From positions 52,847,553 to 52,911,552 of the forward strand of contig JAQMRL010000001.1 in assembly GCA_035578175.1 (NCBI GenBank): DNA of 64,000 nucleotides, in the 5' to 3' direction. This stretch comes from Catonia carolina. Its lineage: Eukaryota; Arthropoda; Insecta; Hemiptera; Achilidae. The translations under genes and the position numbers were made by a program. The notes under the pieces are model-generated. The model was not told where the DNA came from, searched no databases, and saw nothing but the letters and a program-made list of their open reading frames with translations. Below are positions 13,581 through 26,515 of the stretch, piece after piece (position 1 is the first letter of the stretch; each line of letters begins with the position of its first letter).

Positions 13581-14007
13581 TTTCCACAGACGATTTGACT
13601 ATTGGTTCCAGCTAGACGGAGGAAGCGAGAACGATCCAGAAATGAGTGTACGAATTGTGTTATGAGAGCTAAGGAGACTAGGGGTCTCCTTAGTGGTGAA
13701 GATGCGTTTGATGGAAATGAGTGTAGATCTGGGTTTCAGTACTTGGTTAAGTGTTGTAAAACAGCCGTTATAACAATAAAATGCGTTATCACAATGGTAT
13801 AAAATATAATTTCGGTTTTGCTACTATTTTGGAATACAAATCATTCGTCATAATATGCTACAAAAATTTTAGAAGTGAAGAAAATAAAACAGCTTCAATG
13901 AATAATTGCAAAAGGGATATTCTTTATTATTATTAATCACAATTATCTAGAAAATAATGAAATAAACCACACCTATACTGAAGAAATCCAAATCGATCAT
14001 TGTTAAT

Positions 14008-14008
14008 A

Positions 14009-14066
<58 letters not shown>
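14008..14066. repeat. (ATA)n microsatellite
   Basis: About 19 perfect ATA units. The poly-Tyr minus-strand frame across it is not a gene. Confidence 0.95.
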
Positions 14067-14068
<2 letters not shown>

Positions 14069-17000
14069 GACTTCAGTAATTTGATTACAAAACCATCTTC
14101 CATGGTATATTTTACATACTGCACGCACAACTCCCTCATTATACAATCCGATGTTAAGTCCCAAGTATGATGTGATCTACAGTTAAAGGCTTGAACACAG
14201 GAATGTCCAAGGACAGGAGGTAATAAGAATAATAATTTAATCTAGCAAGAAATGATTACACAATTACGTCAAGTATTAATATAAAATAATTTTAATACTA
14301 TTAGTCACCACTAAATTATAACTTAAACGTTATTGGTTTTAAGTGCAACAGTCACACATTAGAAAATCAATTAATTTAACTCAAGACAGTTACATCCAAT
14401 TACTTAAATATTTTTAAATTAATTAGTTAAACCGATCCGATCTATAAAAGTTTTAAGACTTGTCAAGAAACTTTTAGCCGAGTTCTGGTAGATTTATCTA
14501 ATAGTAATGAACCCGCAACCAATAAGGTATCTTCAGAACTTCCGAGCACAAAAACTGAGACTCTCTATGCTTCTAACGTTTTCAGTAAAATAAGATTTTT
14601 TCAGTAATTTAGCGGAACATTTGACATGTTTTAATACTGCATTTACTGTTATAATTTGTTTTTATAAAGTATACCTTATAAAATATTTTCAAATTTCATC
14701 ACAGTTGAGTAAAGACTCAACAAGTAAGACTCGAACCTTTCAGAAAATTATTGTAGTAACTATACATATATATTATACATATACTATTGTAGCAACTTAT
14801 TGTTAAGTATAGATTTTACATGTAGGTAAATACTAACTAAATTTGCACCAAGATAATTTTATTTAGGTATAGCAACTACTATTTAATGTATCAGTAAAAC
14901 TAAATATAGTTTATCAAATGTTTTGGTTATAATTTTTTGTCTTAAACCATGAGGTTAGTTTCTAGCATCCCTCACAACCAATCTCAAGCAAGCCGCTTCT
15001 TATCTTCAAACTCTTGTATTTTATTTTCTTCTTCTTCCAGCAAAGATTTTCCACCTTGTCCATACGGTCTCAAAAAATTCCCTTCATCTTCTCCGTGCCT
15101 ATACCAACCGCTTCCATCCCACAGGCTGATACTCTTCAACAATTCTTGGTATACGGCTGCTTGCCATAATGCTTAAGTAAGAACCACTTAGATTTATTTT
15201 CTTCGATGAGATAACCAACAGAAGGAACATTTAGTTAAGTTCTAACTTAACTCAGTGCTTACTGAATTATCCCTCAAACAATGTTACAACTATCAAAATT
15301 CAATTGTATTAAATGTTATAATTTGTGTTATTTGTCTCATCATGCATACCTTTCCCTAAGTTTTATTCGCAGTAATACACGAGTACATAACAATTCCTGG
15401 ATGCTTCAAGACCAACTTGTACTTACCAACTTGTCAATCTTTTCCTCTGAGAAGGTTATTCTACACAGTAAATTCCTTTCTTTCTCAGATCGTTTCAGCC
15501 TTTAACTAAGTACGAAAATTGGAAACCGGTAAATTAAAATACACTCTGTAAAATAGTGTTGATGTCAAAGAACAACTTTGTTGGCACGACCCAATTGTAA
15601 TTAAAATTGCCACAATGTGTTTGAGTTCACGAGGTAGAATAATTTAATTTCTTATTAAAACAATCTTCCAGTAAACTATAACTAGAGAGTAATAAATAAA
15701 ATAAAAGCACACATACATTTCAAACACGTTTAGTTTGTATCCAACAAGTGTTACTTCTTTTGTCTGCAAAACGAAGAACATAATAATAAGACTACAACAG
15801 GACAAACAACGCGACCGATATGCCAGCAGCCAGACCGGTATTAAAATATAAAAGCAACTGACTTCTGTCTTTTCCATTCCTGGCTTTTCCACTGTCTGGA
15901 CAACAAATTACTTCTATTGAACCGATAAACTAAGAGTAGTACGTACTCGTCGTCCGCCTTACCTGGAGAGTAATGTGAGGCCTACCATTTGCACGCCATT
16001 TAATAACCTATTATAAACCGTAGTAAATCTTTCAACAACCAATACATAAAACCGTTAATCAAATTATATTAACTTCAAACGTAACAAAATTAATTGAAAA
16101 ACAGCAGTTACAAATCCTTCACCCTTATTGGTAATTCGGAATTGAATTAACAATAAAACTGAAACTGCTGTACCGATTTAGATGTGTGATGCCTTCCTGT
16201 AAACAGCTCAGACGGTATAAAAAGCAAAACAAAAACTCCAAATATAATGTACAAATAGCCTACATTCCGATCAAAAATACAATATATTATCAGTTACCCT
16301 ATTGGCTAAAAAAATATAATAAATAAACTCCAAAATTTCTAAAATGAAAGTTGAGTTCAATTACTTTCTTCTCTATCACCAACTTTTTCTAAATGTTCCG
16401 AAATTTACAGATATTTAAACGAACTCATAAGCTATTCAACTCTTGTTAACATTACTTTTAAGGTAATCAATCGATACGTTACCATACACTACCATACAAG
16501 ATTCCGTATATTTACGTCAATAAAGGAATTCCGAATTCTAACCTATCTTTAAAAAATAAACTTAATTATTAGAATGTCTTTTAGTTCATTTAGTCGCATC
16601 AACAGCTTGGTCATTAGCGAATGCTGAGGGTTTCGGTACTGTAAGGGTGAATGAATTTTGAAGTATTAAAATTTCCAGACCCTAGCCGGTAATCGAACCC
16701 GTGACCTTCTGGTTTGTAGGCTAGCGCGCTAGTCACTACGCCACGGAGGCGGCCAGAAAAAATGTAATTAATAACGACACAGCAGAAATTTTTATCTCCA
16801 TTTCAGCTAAACAGACATTTTGACATTTCAAACTTTGTAGGTTCGTGGTATTGGTTTTTATCATTGCTCCGTGAGGCGTTTAATGTAACCAACTTTGAAT
16901 CATTGTTTTTTTTTATGTAATTCAGTTAATTTGTTAGTTTTTAAAAGAAGCAGAAAACAACGACTGTTTCTTATTCAAACATCCATTTAGTTTTAATTTC

Positions 17001-19150
17001 CGTTATTTTAACGGAAGAATTGTGTCTTCTACCAATTATTTTTGTTCTTGAATCCTTTGTTTGATTGATTATTCACTAAATTCTGCCTGACAATAAATGA
17101 ATGTAAATCACTTTTGCAACTCCTAAATTACTACCTGTTAAATTAACAGCAAACGAAATAAACTTTATAAAATAATTTAATAGTTAATACTCTCAATGAT
17201 TCGATTAAACTGGTTAAGGAAAATTCAGTTCGGTAAATAATTGCCATCACCCTTGCTGTGTTATTTCAAAATTATAAGATGCACCAGAAGTCTTACAAAT
17301 GTTGGCCACACTCCTCCTTTACTAAGCAGAATGAGCAGAAAAAATTTTGTAAAAGTTAAGTAAAAAAAGAAAAATTAATCATCATATTTAAAATTTTCAT
17401 GTCATTATTGATCTATAGCTTAATATTAAAGCATTTTTAATTTTGTTTATTCAAATTTACAATTGTGCAGTTCTGAACAACAAGTAAATATTTTATTTTT
17501 ATAGTTTACAGTTTACTAGAGAACACCATTCATTAGCCCCTCGTGTTTAAAAGAGATTACAAGATTGTACGTTAAATTAATATGAATATAATGGTATTGT
17601 TTAAATATCACAAAACTAAACTAGTTTTTTTAACAATTTCTATTTACCAAGAACATATCAGTTGTTTTCCAAATTTTACCTTTTGCGAAGCCGACGATTG
17701 GAGTAGCCTAGCAAATGTGGACAGTTCATATCGCGGATTATTAAGTTATTATTGCTCTAAATCCCTGGTATTCTCGATGGATGGACGAATTGTTTCACTT
17801 ATGTAAGGGATTTTACGATCTGTGTGGAGAGTATGATTGAAGCGATAACAACGTCCTCGGCACTTATGATTGACAATATTGTAGTTTCAGGTTATGCAAA
17901 ATAAGGTCATGTAGTTCAAGGGTTATAGTTTAAAGTATTTAAAATTTAAATATTCAAACTCCCTAATTAAATAAAAAATCTTAAATTAAGGGGACTATGA
18001 GAAGTTCACATCCGTTTACGTTTTAAAAGGTTTTTCTAAGAAAAAAATGAAAATAGAAAAAAATTAAAGGAACTCGCACTTACTTCATTTTTATTATTAC
18101 CATCATTCTCAACAATTATACAACGATATTTTTATGTTCGCAGTTGATCCGATAGATCCATCCGACAAGAAATTATTTAATCAAACGAATCCGCACTACC
18201 TACACTGAACATCTTACAAACAGCAAAATAAAGAATAAATTGTCGAAATTTAGACTATAATTTATATTTTATCCGAAAAAATAAGGTTTATCTTTTGAGC
18301 CATCACACAACAAGAAAAAAACCTAATTACCGTATTATTTTTAAGCATTAATACTTTAACGAAATTTCTGATATTTACAGATAAATTTTAATGGAGCGGA
18401 AATTATAGCCCGTTTATGATAACAAAAACATACTTAAAATTGTTTAAGTGTAAAATTTAAATGATTATGTTAACTAAAATATATTCGTATAAATCCTTAA
18501 AAAAATATAGGATATAAATAAAAATTATTGATTGGTAAGGTTATTTAAAAACGCAAAAATACTAATGTTGCGTGTTTTATTTACAAACTTTTGTTTAACT
18601 GTTTAAATAACGTATGAAAACCATAAATACTATTACTAAATAATACCAATCAGTATTTTATGGCACTGGATAAAAGAATATTAATACCTAGAACATTGTC
18701 ATCCATTATCAACAGGAAAAAAGAAAAGTTCAAAAGGTGGATACATATTTGTATATAATTACACATACACCTTGGTCGTAGTTAGGTTTAGTTTATGGAG
18801 TTGTAAGTGGGACATCACGTCTGTACAGTTAGGTTATGGTGCACCCTCACCGTTATTCAGTGACGAACACGCGCTACATTACTAAACACAACCAGCATCG
18901 GACGTTGCATTACTATCCCAACTTAACTCTACTGCTACGTACTTACAACCGCATAAATGTATTTAAAGATCCATGAAACCAGTTGATTTGCGCGTGACGT
19001 GGCTGTTTCCTACAATAAGGATTCCTTAAAAACGAATTTCCTGAGAAAAGCAGTTGAATGTACTAATAATGGTAGTTAACACCTTTAAAAGATCACTGAA
19101 ATTCGTTTTAGTTTTCAAATACAGTACTATAATTTTATTAATTGTTTTAA
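14067..19150. other. Mostly AT-rich, gene-free; one group III SINE inside
   Basis: Apart from the SINE at 16590-16756, only a CpG-richer patch at about 18770-19010 stands out. No coding frame is supported. Confidence 0.5.
16590..16756 (-). mobile_element. Group III SINE copy
   Basis: Minus strand: GGCCGCCTCCGTGGCGTAGTG with A box, GGTCACGGGTTCGATTACCG as B box region, and a tail with TACCGAAACCCTCAGCATTC and GTTGATGCGACTAAATGAAC. The tail matches the copy at 58.4 kb. Confidence 0.8.
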
Positions 19151-19156
19151 TACTGT

Positions 19157-19431
19157 GTTGTAGTTTAGGTCATCAGCCAAAAGGCTGAATTGAACCTGTA
19201 GAGGTCTAACTAAGTAAAACGAGGAGTGAGGAGGTTTACCTATGCCTTCCTCACTGACTGGAAAAGTACGCTTATCAGCATGCCCGGCCCTCTAAAAAGC
19301 ACATATTTTCCATGAAAATATAACTTTCACTTCATTCACCACAGGGTCTGGCTGTATAATGAAATTCATTTCTTTCAGAGGAGATAGCTCTGATTAAGAA
19401 ACAGAACTATTTATTTTAGCCCTGCAACTAA
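19157..19431 (+). mobile_element. 400-bp repeat family copy, internally deleted
   Basis: Begins GTTGTAGTTTAGGTCATCAG and carries the central blocks; the segment with TTCTTAAATGCTTCAGTCATA is deleted near 19395. Confidence 0.8.
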
Positions 19432-19924
19432 CAGACAGAATGTTTTTAATACTGTACAATGTACATTAACCCCTTATCGATCAAATTTACGGAAACCTGG
19501 ACTCATATCATACGTAAATAATTACAAGTATTACGAGAATATCGTTTACATAAAAATAATTATAGAAATTAATTTACAATTTAAAAAATAGGGTTAAATT
19601 TCATTAAAATAGACTTGAGTTTATGAAAAAGATCGATCCGTTTCACTTATTGTAAAATATTGGACTACACTTAGACTTTTTCTGTACCAATATGATCACC
19701 TAAGTAAACGGACAGTCAAAACGAACATTTCTAATATCCTAAGTTCTTATAATATTGTTATCAGAGGGTTGGTTTCAAAAAGAAGTTATTTTTGTATGAA
19801 TTACTCGTACATAATTTAATATACAATTTAACTACGAACGTAATCGTCTATGTTTTAGCAAATCAATAAAATATGCAAGTTTCACTAAGATGTCGTTTTA
19901 GGAGTTCAGGATTCTTTATTACAT

Positions 19925-20323
19925 TGTTGTTGTTTAGGTCATCAGCTGAAAGGCTGGTTTAAACATCCAGAGTCTTTATTAAGTAAAACGAGGAGTGAGG
20001 TGGTTTACAATTGCCTTCCTCACTAAGTGGAAAAGAAGCCTTTGCTTATCAGCATGCCAGGACCTCCAAAAAGCATCTACTTTCTATCCTGAAAATGACA
20101 CCTTCACTTCATTCACCACAGGATCTGGCTGAATAATGAAATTCATTACTCTCAGAGGAGATAACTCTGACTAGTGTCTTTTACACCACTACTTCTTCCG
20201 TTCTTAAATGCTTCAGTCATATAATTGGATGACTATTTATAAGAAACAGAACTAATTTTTGCAGCCTTGAAACTAGAAGATCGAGTGTAAATAAATCAAC
20301 ACTCCACCTGCCCGTTATGGGTA
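19925..20323 (+). mobile_element. 400-bp repeat family copy, full length
   Basis: From TGTTGTTGTTTAGGTCATCA to CACCTGCCCGTTATGGGTA. It has all family blocks in order and lies 500 bp from another copy in the same orientation. Confidence 0.85.
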
Positions 20324-20569
20324 CCTTTCCTACATACTAGTCTCAATGACGATACATTATTTTACCGGAAAATATAAACGAACCGAATTTCATGACACGT
20401 GGAATTCTGAAATGTAGTTCGAAATATTTTTTTTAAACTACTTGAGAGCTCTTTGTTCCTCTGTTACAGCTTTAGTATGAATTTTGTAGATACTATCAAA
20501 AAGACATGTTTATACTCATGTCAATAATGTCCAAAAAATAAAATACACTAGTTAACAAAAGCAGAGAGA

Positions 20570-21006
20570 AAAATAGCAAGAAGAATAATGGGTCCAATAA
20601 TTGAAAATGTAAATAAAGATGGAAAATTGGGCACAAGGAATTGCCCAAAGAGATTTATAAAAAAATCTAAAACACATCGGATGAAATAAGAAAAAGAAGA
20701 ATGAGATCTGATAAGTATGAAACAAGAAAGACGACTAAACAAATTTATATGTAAAGCTAAAAAAAATAATAACAAACGAAGGTGGTTTGACAAACATAGA
20801 AAAGTTATAATACATTCACAAAACCAATTGACAGTCATAAGGGTTTTCCAGAGGAATAAATTAAGAAAAACCACATACCGAAGTGAAGGGATGAAAGAAC
20901 GTATTTTCATAATTAATGAAGAAAAAATGAATGCAAGAAAACTCAAGCTCCAAAATAAAAACTCAAACAATAAAATGAAAGGAGTAACTCATGTACGATT
21001 ATCGTA
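20570..21006 (+). pseudogene. Degenerate LINE 3' region
   Basis: The plus strand reads ARRIMGPIIENVNKDGKLGT, then KKIENTSDEIRKRRMR, then MKQERRLNKFICKAK and RRWFDKHRKVIIHSQ in another frame. This order (LRKI-GP-ENG, L-EKIE-T-D-IRKRR-QFYGH, R-NEHRLTKRIF, WF-E-EKDL) is that of the C-terminal tail of another insect LINE group. At least two frameshifts and several stops make it dead. The hydrophobic 140-codon minus frame over it is a shadow. Confidence 0.55.
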
Positions 21007-21787
21007 GTCCTAACTTGACTGAAACAAATAATTTAAAAAATACATTACGATAGGTGAGTACATCACAGCAATGTAACAAATAATGCAGTTCAATTATATT
21101 CTAACAAGCCAATTAACCTAACAACTCTTGTAAAACAAAAATATTAAGAACAATTTATCGAGAAAAAGTTATTTACGACATAATCATTACTACATCAATA
21201 AAGTTAGAAAAGCAACTGGTCATCTTAAAGAGAAACTACAAAACATTTAGTGTTACTTAATTGCAATAAAATAATGAGGCAATGGAATCTTAAATAACTC
21301 TAAAGATGCGTTAAACTTATTTTTATTGCTAAAACCACCTATAAAATTCTGCTGTGTTTATTAACAATTATAAACTAGAATATTTAGTTTCCACACATTT
21401 TATGCAATACACGAATGAATAAGAAAAATAACATGCAATTTTCTTCAAGATAGAACTTAAAATATTTAAGACAAGATAGCTAAGGTAAATTAGGATTCTC
21501 TTGGCTAATCTTTAAGAATTTATTTCCCCCGTTATTTCTTAAACTAAGAAAAAGATTACTTAGGTATTATTAAAATATTTTAAATATCTATAAAGTTAAT
21601 TACAAAATAGTTTTTACAATTCTTTATTTTTTGTAGTAAACATTTAGCGCTGAATATTTCAACTATTTAGAAACCTACTGGCACGGATTATTCAGATTTA
21701 CTACATCTTGTACGCAATTAAGATTCAACTACACGGATTCAAAATAACAATTTTTTGTTGTTCCTTTTATGTAAAATAATCCCAAAA

Positions 21788-22289
21788 CCTGCCTATAACA
21801 GATAGGTGGAGTATTAAATTATTTACATTCAATCTGTTAGTTACAGGGGTTCAAATATTGTTCTGTTTCTTATCACCTGCTCAGCCAATTATAAGATTAA
21901 AGTATTTTAACACAGAAGAGGTAGAGGTGTAAAAGACACTAGTCAGAGTTATCTCCTCTGAGAGTAATGAATTTCATCATGTATAGCCAGACCCTGTGGT
22001 GAATGAAGTGAAGGTGTCATTTGCAGGGTGGAAGGTAGATGCTTTTCATAGAGCCTGGCATGCTGATAAGCATACTTTTCCACTCAGTGAGAAAGGCAAT
22101 TGTAAACCACCTCGTTTTACCTGGTAAAGCCACTAGAGGTTCAAACCAACCTTCTTTTCATAGAGCCTGGCATGGTGATAAGCATACTTTTCCACTCAGT
22201 GAGAAAGGCAATTGTAAACCACCTCGTTTTACCTAGTAAAGCCACTAGAGGTTCAAACCAACCTTTCCGCGAATGACCTAAACAACACC
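21788..22289 (-). mobile_element. 400-bp repeat family copy with internal 112-bp tandem duplication
   Basis: Minus orientation, from CTGCCTATAACAGATAGG to ATGACCTAAACAACACC. The segment starting CTTTTCATAGAGCCTGGCAT is doubled (22042 and 22154, period 112), with only a few differences between the units. Confidence 0.85.
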
Positions 22290-23700
22290 ACATAATTATT
22301 AATTTATAAAACATTATTGTACTACCATAAATCCATCAAATTTTTATTTTTTATTATTTATTGTAAATAAAAATCATAAAAACCCACTAGAGCAGTTAAG
22401 GAAATAGTAAGAACACTTACCAAATAGGAATCGCTTTAAATATTACAGCTTATTATTATTATCGGTTGTATTATTATTACCAAGTATAAACGGTACAATA
22501 TTTTGTAAAAAAAAATATAAGGATGAAGTATAAGTTATGCAGCAGTATAAAATTAGGAAAACAATGGTTTATTAAGTTATTTCGTTTCGCTGAAGTAGTT
22601 TACATTTAACAGAGTACTTACCGTAGAGTATTTTGTTACCAATGAAATGTGATATAAAAATTTTTCCACAAATTGTAAATACGATAAAAATAAAATAAAA
22701 CAATAATGAATATATTCTTGTATTCTTTTTTTGTGTCACGTGCATTGAAAAATCATGATGCCCTGTAACATTCAGTAATTGTTACAACGAGCTGATCACG
22801 AATATTGAATAATGAACTTTAATATGCAATTGCAATAATAAATAATTCGTTTACTTAATTTAAAAAGTAATATCGAATGAATTTGAATGTTGTTGGAGCG
22901 ATGAGCGGTGAGAAGTTGGAATATGTGTGTCAGAACACAAATGATGACCCTTTCTAAGCGATACTACAGGAACAGGTCCGATCCAGCCAGTATAACGGTG
23001 ATACCGCGCACCTTCTCTAATGTCTTCAACATACCAAGCCCATTTATTGATAAACAATGCATTCTTTTACTTGCATAACATCAACTTCACATACACGTAA
23101 GCCCAGTGGAAGATATTTAAGCAGTGAGAACGAAATGAACACATACAACGATAATTTAGGTGTTTTTCGGTCATCTGCAACCCACACGAACAATAAATTC
23201 AAATAAAACTGTATTGTGCTATTACATTCACTTTTTTAATTTACTTTATGTAACTTATTTTACATTAGAATGCAGTCAAGATTATTATAACAAGTTATAA
23301 TTTACAGAATATTATTTGTAACCTATGTAGTAAATTATAGAAAATAAGTAATAAAAAATACTTTAACCAAGACCTACACAATTTTCTCTTTAATAGTAAA
23401 TTTATGACTGAATACCTACAAAAAAATTCTATGTATATAATATATAATATAATATATTTATATAAGTGAAATCCACTCATTCATTCATCACGAAATTTCT
23501 ACAACCACAGACCCGAGAAACTTGAAATTTGACATGAATTCCCTTTCTGTTGTTGTCCATTAAGGGTTTTTTAAAATTTATCTTCTGAAGGAAAAAACTA
23601 AAGATTTTGTGAAAAAATGGGTATTTTAAAATAACAAATTAATGAGTATTTTAGGACAACAAAATTAAGACTTTAAGAAAGAGACAAGAAATTTGAGAAA
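22290..23700. other. AT-rich, gene-free
   Basis: ATTCATCACGAAATTTCTAC with GAAACTTGAAATTTGACATG (23480-23545) looks like a fragment of a widespread arthropod repeat; otherwise nothing recognised. Confidence 0.45.
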
Positions 23701-23813
23701 ATAAGTTTCAACCGCTTAAATACATGAGAAAACGCTGGTCGGTAAAGTGCTGAAGGAGACCGTTTAAAAATTGTATCACGCTGGTTCCGCCAGCTTTCAT
23801 GTATGGTTTAGAG

Positions 23814-24544
23814 CAGTTATGAGCAAAGTACGGCCACTGGGGGCCACATCCAGCCCCCAGATAGGTGTAATTCGGCCCGTGACTGAGTCCTGATAACAAT
23901 CTATCTACAAACACTATTTACCGTGTTCACAGGAGAAAAAAGTCAAAAAAGTTTAGCTTTGTCAACCAAAACAAAAATTTATTTTTTCGTACTTTCAGTA
24001 GCCAATTTGTATTTACGTAGTTCAATTTGGTTGTGAAACAGTCAGAAATAAATTTCTGTTAGGATTAATTGAGTTACAACGTACTGAGTTGAAGTAGTAG
24101 TTTCTTAACGTCCCAAAAGTAGTTTTACAAGTTGCTATTGAAATCGAGTTTTCCAGTTTTGAAATCTCATGCCCTAAAGATAATTCTACTATGCTTGCAT
24201 TATCCTAGGACTGTCAACAAATTTTTTCTACCCTGACATTTCAAAAAAGTAGTGTCAAAAAAAGATTGATAAATGACCACTTAGCTTCCCTTTTGAGAGT
24301 CAGCTCATCCCAGTTACAACAAAATTTTGAAACGCTTTTAAAAACACAAATCACAGTTCCTTTCATCGCGCAAGCCCTCATGCTCTTTGAATTGTAATTG
24401 AGTTTTGTACCTATATGTTAATATTTAATAAAAATTTATAAAAAAGTAGTTTTTCTGTGTATTTCTTCTAAGTAAATTTTGTGACCCGACTAGATAGTTT
24501 TAATTTTCCTCTGCCCCTCTACAACAAAAGTTTGTCCATGACTG
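23814..24544 (+). mobile_element. hAT-family transposon remnant, 731 bp
   Basis: The ends CAGTTATGAGCAAAGT and (inverted) CAGTCATGGACAAACT match at 12 of 16 positions and begin with the CAG typical of hAT elements. The flanking octamers GTTTAGAG (23806-23813) and GTTAAAAG (24545-24552) match at 6 of 8 and fit the hAT target pattern. The left end includes the GGCC-rich block of hAT elements of this type. The interior retains only the C-terminal transposase part. It was inserted into a LINE. Confidence 0.75.
24056..24371 (+). pseudogene. hAT transposase C-terminal (dimerisation) region
   Basis: One frame from 24056 carries LLGLIELQRTELK, two TAG stops, then after another TAG the block IFSTLTFQKSSVKKRL followed by INDHLASLLRVSSSQLQQNF. 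This is the hAT C-terminal dimerisation domain as found in GTF2IRD2/ZBED5/FAM200-like domesticated transposases, where the equivalent reads QTFS-MNFNKSK-R-RLTD-HL-SLLRI. The RNase-H-like catalytic core is absent, so it is inactive. Confidence 0.75.
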
Positions 24545-24595
24545 GTTAAAAGCGTTAGATCCTAGCTAAAGGATGATATCAAATATTTTGACATA

Positions 24596-25540
24596 CGAGG
24601 TTCGATCAAAAAATAACGGGAATTTCTGTTTTTCTTAACAAAGTTTTATTTATTCATCTATATCAATTTTGTCCCCTTCAAAGAAATCATCCTTAGATAT
24701 AATACACCTGTGCTAGCGCTTTTTCCAATCTTGGAAGCACTTTTGGAACTCACTTTTTGGTATAGCTTTGAGCTCCTTCAGTGATTCTGTTTTTATGTTA
24801 TCAAAGGTTATCAAAACTTTGTCCTTTCATAGTTATCTTGAAACGTCGAAACCAACGTTTCGACGTCATACCCATACACCCATGTTTCATCACCTGTTAA
24901 GACCGTTTGCAAAAATTCTGGATAAGGGTTGAATTCTTCGGCTATATTCAATAGACGTTCTTTTTTGTTCGAAATTCAGTAATTTCGGAATGAATTTTGC
25001 TGACACGCGTTTCATGCCCAAAACATCCAAAAAAATTGCTTGACATGATCCAAATGATATACCGACCTCACAGCAACCTCTCTGATAGTGATTCTGCGAT
25101 CTTTCAGAATCATTTTCCTCACTACTACAACGCTATCGTAGGTTATTGATGTGCTAAGGCGTCCAGGGCGGTCGTTATCTTCAACGTTTTCACGGCTATT
25201 TTTGCACCGTTTGCACCACTCGTAAACTCTTGGTTTACTCATAGTAGATTCACCAAAAGCTACTGTCAACATTTCGAATGTGGTACCACACTTGATATCA
25301 TTTTCACACAAAACTTAAAGCAAACTCTTTGATCTATTTTCTCGGAAGTAACAAATCGCCGAGCGAATGCAAACACGTGTACTCTTTTCAACTACTAACA
25401 ATAAACTGTACATTCAAAATAGCTGAAAATTCGAACATATGTTAGAAACAGGTGTACCAACAAAGTAAAAAAAATTTGGAAATCGGATTTACAAAACCTG
25501 CGAAATTAAAAAATTCCCGTTATTTGTTGATCAAACCTCG
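24596..25540 (-). mobile_element. Internally deleted mariner, 945 bp
   Basis: Inverted repeats of 30 bp match at 28 positions (start CGAGGTTYGATCAA) and are flanked by TA on both sides (24594-24595, 25541-25542). Coding remains run on the minus strand. The length is about 350 bp short of a complete mariner because the catalytic core is missing. It is inserted into a LINE fossil. Confidence 0.9.
24640..25370 (-). pseudogene. Mariner (DD34D-like) transposase remnant lacking its catalytic centre
   Basis: The N-terminal DNA-binding half is readable: CGTTFEMLTVAFGESTMSK, then VYEWCKRCKNSRENVEDNDR, PGRLSTS and RRITIREVA, typical of SETMAR-like mariner transposases. It is frameshifted near 25012 and continues as KRVSAKFIPKLL and LTGDETWVYGYD, which holds the first catalytic Asp. 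The sequence then jumps to an extreme C-terminal part (KSEFQKCFQDWKKR, near 24730), so the second and third Asp are deleted. Confidence 0.85.
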
Positions 25541-26515
25541 TATATGCAAGAGTGGTACCCTATAGTCATTTGTTGCGGATTCTATTTGATCAAACACCCA
25601 AACAGGTGTTTACTTACAAGCTAAACGACCAATACGGTATTGGACGACCTCGGAAGAGATGGGCATCCCAATTATTTTACAAAATACCACGTTTACAAAG
25701 GTGCTTACATGGTTGTAAAGAGGACACTTCCGGGATTCTGAAAAATCCGAAAATGGAAAATGAGATTTCTTGAAGTAAATAACAAAAAATGGAATTAAAG
25801 TTACAATGGTTCTACTATTATTGGAGGAGACGTTGCGAAGTTTGGATCATTAACAGTTCGTTTTGAAGTGCCGTTATGGTAGCGATAACGTGTGGAATAC
25901 AATAAAACCTAATACCTAGTAACTAAGTTTTACTAGAATTTCGATAAAATAAGTGTTAATGTAATTATGAAATTGGTTATTAAGAATAAATTAAATACAT
26001 CCATAAAAATCATTGTGCGAATTTATTTGCCAAAGCTGGTCTTACATAAAAAGCAGTAATGAAGTAAAAAATGTTTTTTCCGTTTACAACGATAAACTAA
26101 TCGTTCATACAAAAAACCGTTGGATGAAAAGTAACAAACAATAAACGTTAGTTTTTTAAATGAATAGAACAAACAAATTGAAAAGCACTGATGACACCAG
26201 TGCTGCACTGTTATGTTATTATCTGTTTTAACTTTTTTACTTTCACTTAACAGATAAACGCAAACTAACGGGTTCTCTTTACCACAACTAAACGTTCTGT
26301 TCAGGAAAGGAATACTGTGGTATGTAGGATACCAATTCTACTGAATGTAACACGTGTCAATATATGAATGAAACGTGAAGAGCTTTTTTCATGTATTAAC
26401 ATATCTAATTATCATGGAAGTAAGCGTACGTATTTTCTTGTGTTGCAACGTTCATTATGACTTATCATCCATGACAGTTTAAGATATACTTAAGCGCAAT
26501 CTATACAACAAATTT

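Larger units (their letters stand above)
23735..25773 (+). pseudogene. LINE fossil broken by the hAT and mariner insertions
   Basis: Before the hAT the plus strand reads LVPPAFMYGL (the YGSE-W region of APE-type LINEs). Between hAT and mariner about 50 bp remain (24553-24593). After the mariner it continues YSHLLRILFDQTPKQVFTYK and then GRPRKRW (25560-25680), the usual C-terminal tail of such LINEs. The pieces are in the same orientation and in the family order, so both DNA transposons entered one older LINE copy. Confidence 0.72.

Noticed and set aside
13933..14139. Frame with a poly-Tyr run
   Set aside because: It is a translation of the (ATA)n microsatellite.
18780..18860. Telomere-like TTAGG motifs
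   Set aside because: GTTAGGTTTAG and GTTAGGTTATGG occur singly, not as an array.
20548..20970. 140-codon hydrophobic minus-strand frame
   Set aside because: It is the antisense shadow of an A-rich plus-strand LINE tail; the Leu/Phe richness comes from the complementary A-rich strand.
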